Assembly (NCBI GenBank): GCA_018817425.1
Contig: JAHITX010000139.1
Location: 1-48,394 of the forward strand
Reading direction: 5' to 3'
From: Pseudomonadota bacterium
GTDB taxonomy: Bacteria; Desulfobacterota; Desulfobacteria; Desulfobacterales; RPRI01
Length of the DNA: 48,394 nt
The notes under the pieces are model-generated. The model saw only the letters and a list, made by a program, of their open reading frames with translations, ran no database searches and was not told the DNA's origin. Positions 16,266 through 22,879 of this stretch are shown piece after piece (the first letter of the stretch is position 1; each line of letters begins with the position of its first letter). The position numbers and the translations under genes are program-made.

Positions 16266-17825
16266 ATGAAAAATTGGCGCTTATTGGATACGGGAGTCTT
16301 GAGTGCAGCTGAAAACATGGCCTTAGATGACTTAATATTAGAAGCGAGAAGTAAAGAACTTGTTCCAAATACTCTTCGTTTTTTACAATTTAGCCCACCA
16401 GCAGTCCTTGTTGGCTACTATCAAAGTGTAGAGCAGGAAATCAGAACAAGTTATTGCAGAGAACAAAGCATTGATATTAACAGACGAATGACCGGGGGCG
16501 GAGCTATATTTTTTGATCGTTCCCAGCTTGGGTGGGGAATATATGCTTCCAAAAAGGAATTAGGAGCTGCAAATCCTGAGATATTATTTAAGAAGATATG
16601 TCAGGCTGTTATCCTTGGGTTAAAGAGGTTTGGTATTGATGCTAAATATCGTCCTAAAAACGATATAGAAGTAGCAGGTAAAAAGATTTCCGGGACAGGA
16701 GGAACTGAAGAAAAAAACGCATTTTTGTTTCAGGGAACCTTACTTATGGATTTTGACGTGGATACCATGTTAAAATCCCTTAGAATCCCTACAGAAAAGT
16801 TAATGGATAAAGGGATAGAATCCGCCAGGGAACGCACTACAAGTCTTAAGTGGGAACTGGGATACCTGCCAAAATTGAGCGAAGTAAAGGATGCGATAAA
16901 AGAAGGTTTTGAAGAAACATTAAAAATCAAATTTGCAGAAGAGGGCCTTACAGAATATGAACAAGGGCTGTTTAAAAATAAGATAGATAGATTTAAATCG
17001 AATGAGTGGATTTACCAAAGAAAAGGATCTGTTGAAAAACTTCCGATCTTAACCTCAAGTTACAGGACAAAAGGCGGATCAATTCAGGTCTCTTTAACGA
17101 TTAATGTTGAGACCAATATCATTCAGAGTGTTTTAATTACGGGTGATTTCTTTGCCCATCCGAAAAGCGCCTTATTTGATCTGGAAGCGACCTTAAAATT
17201 TACACGGGCGGAAAGAGCAAGAATACAGGAAGTCGTTTTTGATTTTTTTGAAAAGGGAAAGGGATTATTCCCGGATATTTCTCCCTCGGATTTCGTCGAT
17301 GCAATATATGAGGCGGTAAAAAAAGTTGAATGCTTAAAACATGGAATCTCTTCGCCTGAAGCTAACAGGATCTTTACCGTAAATGGTACTTTTGATCAGA
17401 TAATCAAAAAGAAACCATCTTACTTATTGCTTCCTTATTGCGCCAAGCTTGTTGATTGTGAACATAGACACAAAAGGGAGTGTGTGGACTGCGGGGAATG
17501 CAGTGTTGGAGATGCTTATCGTTTGGCAAATGAAAAGGGGTTAAATCCTGTTACTATTACCAGTTTTGAGGACTTGATGGAAACATTTGCCGATATGGAA
17601 TCTAAAGGGATAAAGTCTTATATCGGAAGTTGTTGCAGACAATTTTATGTCAAACACCGGAAGGATTTTGAGATGGCCGGGCTTTCCGGCATATTGATCG
17701 ATATTGAAAATACTACCTGTTATGAGCTGGGGAAAGAAAATGATGCCTATGTCAGTGTTTTTAAAGGTCAGACCGAACTGGATGCAGGATTGATCAGTAA
17801 GATATTAAATAGCTATCGACCTTAA
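16266..17825 (+). CDS. Lipoate-protein ligase fused to DUF116 domain
   Basis: A 519-residue protein with three parts. Residues about 1-240 form an LplA/BPL catalytic domain with RRMTGGGAIFFD and KNDIEVAGKKISGTGG, the lipoate/ATP-binding motifs. Residues about 240-330 resemble the accessory C-terminal domain of LplA (sLpl(AB) layout). Residues about 350-519 are a DUF116 domain with a cysteine cluster from Cys392 (LLPYCAKLVDC, ECVDCGECSVGDA, SCCRQFY) and may bind a metal cluster. The predicted job is to attach lipoate or octanoate to the GcvH-like carrier encoded 3.4 kb upstream. The ATG at 16266 follows directly on the upstream stop; a TTG at 16260 is also possible. The role of DUF116 is unknown. 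Confidence 0.88.
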   Translation: MKNWRLLDTGVLSAAENMALDDLILEARSKELVPNTLRFLQFSPPAVLVGYYQSVEQEIRTSYCREQSIDINRRMTGGGAIFFDRSQLGWGIYASKKELGAANPEILFKKICQAVILGLKRFGIDAKYRPKNDIEVAGKKISGTGGTEEKNAFLFQGTLLMDFDVDTMLKSLRIPTEKLMDKGIESARERTTSLKWELGYLPKLSEVKDAIKEGFEETLKIKFAEEGLTEYEQGLFKNKIDRFKSNEWIYQRKGSVEKLPILTSSYRTKGGSIQVSLTINVETNIIQSVLITGDFFAHPKSALFDLEATLKFTRAERARIQEVVFDFFEKGKGLFPDISPSDFVDAIYEAVKKVECLKHGISSPEANRIFTVNGTFDQIIKKKPSYLLLPYCAKLVDCEHRHKRECVDCGECSVGDAYRLANEKGLNPVTITSFEDLMETFADMESKGIKSYIGSCCRQFYVKHRKDFEMAGLSGILIDIENTTCYELGKENDAYVSVFKGQTELDAGLISKILNSYRP

Positions 17826-17857
17826 GACAAAGCTTAAGACCTATATGAAAGTAATTT

Positions 17858-17999
17858 GAGCCACTTTCAAAACGCCCCATTTTGGCCGATCTCTGCGTTG
17901 GACTCAAATTCCAATCCTCGAAATACTAAATGTATTCCTGTGGTTGAAATTTTCGACCGCCTTGAGTTTGACCAAACTGAAACGTTTTGAAAGTGGCTC
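17858..17999 (-). mobile_element. MITE-like element, copy B
   Basis: A 142-bp copy in the opposite orientation to copies A and C, with perfect 17-bp terminal inverted repeats (GAGCCACTTTCAAAACG). ATTT is duplicated at 17854-17857 and 18000-18003. The flanks joined without the element match 21586-21624 closely (15 of 15 bases on the left and 22 of 24 on the right), so that site is an empty-target relative. Confidence 0.9.
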
Positions 18000-18003
18000 A
18001 TTT

Positions 18004-18105
18004 GAATATCGAATATAGAACAAGGAATAATGAATGTCGAAGAAAAAGAATAATTTTGATATAGAGGATTATTCCCAAAGACAAAAACAGGAAGCATTCG
18101 TGGCG
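18004..18105 (+). repeat. Interspersed repeat GAATATCGAATATAGAACAAGGAA
   Basis: GAATATCGAATATAGAACAAGG at 18004-18025 recurs with two changes at 21601-21624. It is followed by a 25-codon open frame from the ATG at 18034 (MSKKKNNFDIEDYSQRQKQE), too short and unsupported to call a gene. Confidence 0.6.
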
Positions 18106-18315
18106 ATATAAAATGCCGCCCTACGGCAGATGATGTAGGGCGGGGATTTATACCACGCCAACTATTTCATAATTCGAAATTATTTGTTCGATATTGGATA
18201 TTCGTTTTTATAGATAAACTTCATAAATTAGGGGATTGCGGCGGAGTGTAATAACCCCCTTTGTCCCCCTTTTATAAGGGGGAATACAGTCCTGCCGTAG
18301 GGTGGCATTTTATAT
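18106..18315. repeat. 210-bp element with 24-bp inverted ends
   Basis: The left end (18106-18129, ATATAAAATGCCGCCCTACG then GCAG) and the right end (18292-18315) are inverted repeats matching at 23 of 24 positions. Inside are a 9-bp hairpin (CCGCCCTAC 18116-18124, GTAGGGCGG 18135-18143) and a CCCCCTT/AAGGGGG hairpin (18255-18282). No coding capacity. It ends 44 bp before the start of the flavoprotein gene and gives its false N-terminal extension. Confidence 0.6.
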
Positions 18316-18358
18316 GCCTCCAATTATGCTTGTAGTAAAAGTGTGGAAGATGATTGGA

Positions 18359-19444
18359 ATGAGGAATGAGAAGTTGAGTCAGATATTAAACTATGATTTA
18401 GTGATAATAGGGGCAGGACCTGCTGGTACAACTGCAGCCAGGGTTGCATCCGAGAAGGGAATTCGCACCTTAATTATCGAGAAGAAGGCTTGTATAGGAT
18501 CGCCGGTTCAATGCGCTGAACACATTCCCAAGCTATTGATGCAACAGGTTAATTTTAATAGCCGCTGTATCACTCAGGAAGTCGGTATGATGATAACATA
18601 CATGCCGGGAGGTGATGTAGTAGAAACAAAGGCGCCGGGGTATATAATTGACAGGTCGCTATTTGATAAAGGACTGGCCCTGGATGCAATCAGTAATGGT
18701 GCTGATCTGATGATCAAAACTATTGCTCTTTCCCGTAATAAGACAGGGTTAATTGCCAGAACGGGAAACAAAGAAATATGTATTGAGGCAAAAGTGATTA
18801 TCGGGGCTGATGGGCCAAACTCCACAGTAGGCGGATGGATAAACAGAAAAAATAAAGAATTTGTATCTGCCGCACAATGTGAAGTACTTCTCAATAAACC
18901 GATAGAAGCAACATGCATCTATTTCTGCATGGAATATATGGGTGGATATGGCTGGTTGTTTCCCAAAGGCAGAACGGCAAATGTTGGTGTAGGAATAAAC
19001 AATAAGATAGGCCGCATAAAACTATCAACATGTTTAAAACATTTATTGGATAGATTACAAAAGGAAGAAAAGATCAAAGACAAGAGCGCAGTTGCTTATA
19101 CTGCCGGGTTGATTCCGGTGGGCGGGTATCTTGATACCAGCCCACATGAAAACATATTGATAATTGGAGATGCCGCCGGACAGACAGATCCAATAACCGG
19201 TGCAGGCATTTCCCAGGCCATTTCCTGCGGAAAGATCGCAGGAGAAGTTGTTGCCAAAGCTATTCAAGAAAAGGATCTGACGCTTCTTGGTGAATATGAA
19301 AAAAGATGGAAGGGTCTGTTTCAAAGATCACTTGATAATGCTCATCAAAAAAGAAAGTTATTGGATAATCACTGGAAGGACGATCAATTAGATCAAATCT
19401 TGCGAAAGACATGGGTGGGCTTTGATGGGTATTGGAGAAAATAA
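18359..19444 (+). CDS. Geranylgeranyl-reductase-family FAD oxidoreductase (LipT-like)
   Basis: A 361-residue flavoprotein. The Rossmann motif DLVIIGAGPAG with EKGIRTLIIEKK opens the protein, CAEHI follows in the active-site region, and the second FAD motif ILIIGDAAGQTDPITGAGISQAI lies near residue 265. The family reduces isoprenoid double bonds in archaea. In lipoate-assembly loci a member called LipT occurs with LipS1 and LipS2 and is proposed to supply electrons. The ATG at 18359 has GGAAG nine bases upstream; frames open further upstream but run through a repeat, so longer starts are unlikely. It overlaps the following radical SAM gene by 20 bp. The LipT role is inferred from family and context. 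Confidence 0.8.
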   Translation: MRNEKLSQILNYDLVIIGAGPAGTTAARVASEKGIRTLIIEKKACIGSPVQCAEHIPKLLMQQVNFNSRCITQEVGMMITYMPGGDVVETKAPGYIIDRSLFDKGLALDAISNGADLMIKTIALSRNKTGLIARTGNKEICIEAKVIIGADGPNSTVGGWINRKNKEFVSAAQCEVLLNKPIEATCIYFCMEYMGGYGWLFPKGRTANVGVGINNKIGRIKLSTCLKHLLDRLQKEEKIKDKSAVAYTAGLIPVGGYLDTSPHENILIIGDAAGQTDPITGAGISQAISCGKIAGEVVAKAIQEKDLTLLGEYEKRWKGLFQRSLDNAHQKRKLLDNHWKDDQLDQILRKTWVGFDGYWRK

Positions 19445-20381
19445 AGATGTATCCGGGCTGCTGTCAGAAGCCAGAGAACTTTCCTGGGAAAAATGGGGAA
19501 AAAAAATAGATTTCTATCTTCCGGGGATGATAACCTTAAATAAAGAAAAAGGGAAATATCCTGCTATTTCAATTACCGGAGAAAGCTGCGAATTAAACTG
19601 CGACCATTGTGGCGGTAAACTTTTAAAATCCATGATTCCTGCTACCACCCCGGAGAAATTGGTTGAAAGATGCATAAAGATAAATGAGTCTGGCAATTCA
19701 GGTTGTCTGATCAGCGGCGGTTGTCTCAAAAATGGGAGAATACCGTGGGAGCCTTTTATTGATGCCATTTCTGAAGTTAAAAGACTTACTGACTTAAACA
19801 TATCTATCCATTCCGGTCTGATAGATCTTGAAACGGCCAAAAGATTCAAGGATGCAGGAGTAGATCAAGCATTAATTGATGTAATCGGAGACGATGAAAC
19901 CTTTAAGAACGTTTGCCACACAAATGCAGGTATTGAATCAATAAAAAATTCATTAAAGGCTTTAAAACAGGTAGGGATTCCTATCGCCCCTCATATTGTT
20001 GCAGGTTTAAACTATGGAGAGATTAAAGGGGAATGGGATGCATTAAAGATGATAGCCGAATTTGAACCCCCGATTTTGGTTATTGTAGTATTAATGCCTT
20101 TGGCTGGAACCCCGATACAAAATGTATTACCGCCTGATCCATCTGAGGTGGGAAGGCTCATAGCTATGGCAAGAATAAAGATGCCAAATACCCTGATTTC
20201 ACTAGGTTGCGCCCGCCCGCGAGGAAAGGTAAGCGAAGAATTGGAAGTTCTGGCTATAGATTCAGGAGCAAACCGGATCGCTATCTGGTCTGATGCAGCG
20301 ATAAAAAGAGCAAAGGAATACGGCTTAGAAATCGAATTTCATAAGACTTGTTGTAGTATTACAGGAGGGGCTTGTGTCTGA
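19425..20381 (+). CDS. Radical SAM protein, LipS1/LipS2-type lipoyl synthase candidate A
   Basis: A 318-residue radical SAM enzyme. The cluster motif is CELNCDHC (CxxxCxxC, Cys near residues 54, 58, 61), followed by the GG region SGGCLKNG. A C-terminal TCCSITGGAC offers further cysteines for an auxiliary cluster, as needed for sulfur insertion. It overlaps the LipT-like gene by 20 bp and the next gene by 8 bp. A pair of such radical SAM proteins (LipS1, LipS2) replaces LipA in the newer lipoate route, each adding one sulfur to the octanoyl chain. Which of the two this is cannot be decided here. No LipA-type protein is encoded in the window. Confidence 0.78.
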   Translation: MGIGENKDVSGLLSEARELSWEKWGKKIDFYLPGMITLNKEKGKYPAISITGESCELNCDHCGGKLLKSMIPATTPEKLVERCIKINESGNSGCLISGGCLKNGRIPWEPFIDAISEVKRLTDLNISIHSGLIDLETAKRFKDAGVDQALIDVIGDDETFKNVCHTNAGIESIKNSLKALKQVGIPIAPHIVAGLNYGEIKGEWDALKMIAEFEPPILVIVVLMPLAGTPIQNVLPPDPSEVGRLIAMARIKMPNTLISLGCARPRGKVSEELEVLAIDSGANRIAIWSDAAIKRAKEYGLEIEFHKTCCSITGGACV

Positions 20382-20730
20382 GTGTACTGGTTGTATGGAT
20401 TGCGAAAAAGTGTGTCCCCTCACTCCTTTCGGTTTTGGAATCGGCAATATAATCAGAAAGCATCTTGCCGGAAAAGAAGAAGATCTTATTGATACTAAAG
20501 AGATATGGCATTGTACCATGTGCTTTGCCTGCGATGATGCCTGCCCAACAGACTTTAGGCCCAGAGACCTTATGATTAGTCTTCGGAGAAGATCCGAAAA
20601 TTACCCGAAAGCTTATAAAAGATTGATAGCCGGGATAATAATTTCCGGTAATGCTTTTTCCATGAAAGAAAAAGAAAACAATGATTATTTGCAATTGTTT
20701 GAGATATGTATGCCCAAGGACTTTCAATGA
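20374..20730 (+). CDS. HdrC-like ferredoxin protein
   Basis: A 118-residue protein with two [4Fe-4S] motifs, Cys 4, 7, 10, 14 (CTGCMDCEKVCP) and Cys 47, 50, 53, 57 (CTMCFACDDACP), the layout of heterodisulfide reductase subunit C. The GTG at 20374 follows GGAGGGG at 20363-20369 and lies inside the end of the radical SAM gene. It overlaps the HdrB-like gene by 4 bp (ATGA). It should transfer electrons to that HdrB-like partner. No HdrA is present, so the electron donor is open. Confidence 0.88.
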   Translation: MSECTGCMDCEKVCPLTPFGFGIGNIIRKHLAGKEEDLIDTKEIWHCTMCFACDDACPTDFRPRDLMISLRRRSENYPKAYKRLIAGIIISGNAFSMKEKENNDYLQLFEICMPKDFQ

Positions 20731-21566
20731 AATACGCTTTTTTCAGAGGTTGTATTATACCTTACAGGCTTTCATATTATGAAATTTCCGCCAGAAGAGT
20801 ATTGACAAAATTAGGCATAGAACTGGTTGATCTTGATTTTGGTTGCTGCGGTTCACAAATGCTTGAATCAAGAAATGAGGATTTATGGCTTGCGGTAGCC
20901 GCAAGAAACCTTGCCATAGCGGAAAGTAAAAATTTGGATATATTGACTCTTTGCGGAAGCTGCACCAATACCTTATCCAGAGCAAAGCAGCTAATGGAAA
21001 GTGATATGGACAAAGCTCACCATGTGAAGCAGATTCTAAGAAAAATAGGGCTTGAATTCAATAACAAGACAAGGGTCATACATATTTTAAAACTTCTGGC
21101 TGAAGAAATTGGAATTGGGAAAGTAAAAAATCATATTAAAATAATCCTGGATTTTAAGGTTGCCATGCAGCATCCTTGTCAGATCTACCGGCCAGCCGAA
21201 ATAATGAATTTTACAAAAGATGCCGTTAAAGATTTTGCCTCTGGCTTTATATCTGAAATCTTTGATTTGAATGCCTGCTGCGGGGAAACTTTGATCGCTA
21301 CAAACCAGGATGCATGCATTAATATCTTGAAACAAAATCTGCAAACCTGTTTTGCCAAAGATATAAGTATGATTTTAACAGCCTGCGGAAATTGCCAGAT
21401 GACCTATGATGTAAATCAGATGGGATTAAAAGTAAAAGATAAAAATACAAAGACTCTGCCTTCCTTACCCATAACTCAGGCATTAGGAATTGCCATGGGA
21501 TATGGATATGATGAATTGGGGTTGAGGCAGAATATAATCAAGGTAGATAAAAAGATTTTCGGATAA
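20727..21566 (+). CDS. HdrB-like CCG-domain protein
   Basis: A 279-residue HdrB-family protein starting at the ATG at 20727, directly coupled to the HdrC-like gene. The start MKYAFFRGCIIPYR is the typical HdrB opening. CCG motif 1 is DFGCCGSQM with CGSC; motif 2 is HPCQIYRP, NACCGET and CGNC. HdrB binds two noncubane [4Fe-4S] clusters that split disulfides. In sHdr loci HdrB/HdrC copies accompany a lipoate-binding protein. Here the pair is nested between the two radical SAM genes, which suggests a role in lipoate assembly or in redox exchange with the lipoyl carrier (inference). Confidence 0.88.
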   Translation: MKYAFFRGCIIPYRLSYYEISARRVLTKLGIELVDLDFGCCGSQMLESRNEDLWLAVAARNLAIAESKNLDILTLCGSCTNTLSRAKQLMESDMDKAHHVKQILRKIGLEFNNKTRVIHILKLLAEEIGIGKVKNHIKIILDFKVAMQHPCQIYRPAEIMNFTKDAVKDFASGFISEIFDLNACCGETLIATNQDACINILKQNLQTCFAKDISMILTACGNCQMTYDVNQMGLKVKDKNTKTLPSLPITQALGIAMGYGYDELGLRQNIIKVDKKIFG

Positions 21567-21585
21567 CCTTCCCGGACAAGATGGC

Positions 21586-21657
21586 ATATGAAAGTAATTT
21601 GAATATCCAATATTGAACAAGGAAACAACCCCCTTAATCCCCCTTTGTTAAGGGGGA
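21586..21657 (+). repeat. Empty MITE target relative and CCCCCTTAA hairpin
   Basis: 21586-21624 matches the two flanks of MITE copy B with no insertion. A perfect 9-bp stem follows: CCCCCTTAA at 21629-21637 with TTAAGGGGG at 21648-21656. The hairpin could act in mRNA stability between the HdrB-like and radical SAM genes. Related hairpins are at 18255-18282 and 48311-48335. Confidence 0.7.
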
Positions 21658-21678
21658 ATGAATATCGAAGGAAGAAAT

Positions 21679-22704
21679 ATGGAACAACAAAGCCCTGAAT
21701 ACTTGAAGATGAGTATGGCTGCTGCATTAACTCTTGGTTTTAAAAATGGGCGTTTCTATAGAAATGCCAGGTTATATTGTATCAATTTGCTGCAAATTTA
21801 TTCCAATGGATGTACTGCTAATTGTGCATATTGCGGTCTTTCAAGAGACAGGTTAATTAATTCTAAAGAAAATAGTTTCATCAGGGTAGACTGGCCCATC
21901 TACGCTCTGGAAGATATCATAGAAAAGATGAACGCAAGTAAAAATTTGTTCAAAAGAATCTGCATCTCCATGATCACCAGAAAGAAGTCACCTCAAGATG
22001 CAGTTTACATTATAGAAAAAATAAGGGCCAAACTGGATACTCCCATCTCGGTTCTTATATGTCCTACAATTACCACGGAAGCTGATTTGCTTAAATATAA
22101 GGAAAGCGGTGCTGATAAGATAGGCGTAGCCATAGATGCAGCTACACCGGAGTTGTTCGATAAATACAGGGGCAAAGGAGTAAGAGGCCCTCATCGATGG
22201 GAACAGTACTGGGATACTTATCAGAAAGTAATTAAAATATATGGCGGCGAAAACTCCGGAGTTCATCTCATTGTTGGATTGGGTGAGACAGAAAAAGAAA
22301 TGGTCGAAACTATCCAAAGGTCATCCGATATGGGTGGAGGCACTCATCTCTTCTCGTTTTATCCTGAGCCTGGCTCACAAATGGAACAGCAACAACCACC
22401 TCCTGTCGGACAATATCGAAGAATTCAACTGGCCAGGTATCTGATTGATGAAAATATTACCGGCATCAATAATTTCGATTTCGATAACTTGGGACAGATA
22501 AAAGATTTTGGATTACCGGAATTTGAATTGAATCAAATTATTAATTCCGGGCTACCCTTTATGACCAGTGGTTGTAAAGGAAAAGACGGAATGGTCGCAT
22601 GTAACAGGCCCTATGGTAATTTTCCTCCTCCGAAGATAAGAAATTATCCCTTCCATTTGAAGACAGATGATATTGAGCTTGTAAATAAACAGTTGTGGTC
22701 ATAA
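21679..22704 (+). CDS. Radical SAM protein, LipS1/LipS2-type lipoyl synthase candidate B (BioB-like)
   Basis: A 341-residue radical SAM protein related to biotin synthase. The SAM cluster motif is GCTANCAYCGLS (CxxxCxxC, near residues 46-53); ICISMITRK, TEADLLKYKESGADKIGVAIDAATPELFD and GLGETEKEMVE follow the BioB-like barrel order. The C-terminus has SGCKGKDGMVACNRPYG with two more cysteines. The ATG at 21679 with GAAGGAAG upstream is preferred; one at 21658 in the repeat is possible. With candidate A, the LipT-like flavoprotein and the ligase it completes the gene set of the alternative lipoate pathway. Assignment to S1 or S2 is left open. Confidence 0.8.
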   Translation: MEQQSPEYLKMSMAAALTLGFKNGRFYRNARLYCINLLQIYSNGCTANCAYCGLSRDRLINSKENSFIRVDWPIYALEDIIEKMNASKNLFKRICISMITRKKSPQDAVYIIEKIRAKLDTPISVLICPTITTEADLLKYKESGADKIGVAIDAATPELFDKYRGKGVRGPHRWEQYWDTYQKVIKIYGGENSGVHLIVGLGETEKEMVETIQRSSDMGGGTHLFSFYPEPGSQMEQQQPPPVGQYRRIQLARYLIDENITGINNFDFDNLGQIKDFGLPEFELNQIINSGLPFMTSGCKGKDGMVACNRPYGNFPPPKIRNYPFHLKTDDIELVNKQLWS

Positions 22705-22841
22705 GAATTAGTTAATCTATACTATCCTCAGAATATAGCGCCTTTTGATAAATGCCGCGTTCTTTGATGGCAAAATATACTTATATAATCAGCAAGCATA
22801 ATTCGCCTGTTCCTTATTCTTATGGCGAAATGCTTGAACGC

Positions 22842-22872
22842 CGGCCCAAATGGGGCGTTTTGAAACTGGCTC
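22842..22872 (+). repeat. Solo right end of the MITE-like element (copy D)
   Basis: CGGCCCAAATGGGGCGTTTT then GAAACTGGCTC matches the right 31 bp of copy C almost exactly. No left end is found upstream, so it is a truncated copy. It lies just past the stop of glnE. Confidence 0.75.
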
Positions 22873-22879
22873 TAAAATA

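Noticed and set aside
18034-18111. 25-codon open frame MSKKKNNFDIEDYSQRQKQE...
   Set aside because: Lies in repeat sequence, very short, no ribosome site and no family recognised.
18302-18358. N-terminal extension of the LipT-like protein
   Set aside because: It runs through the right arm of an inverted-repeat element and adds residues ahead of the Rossmann start, with no ribosome site.
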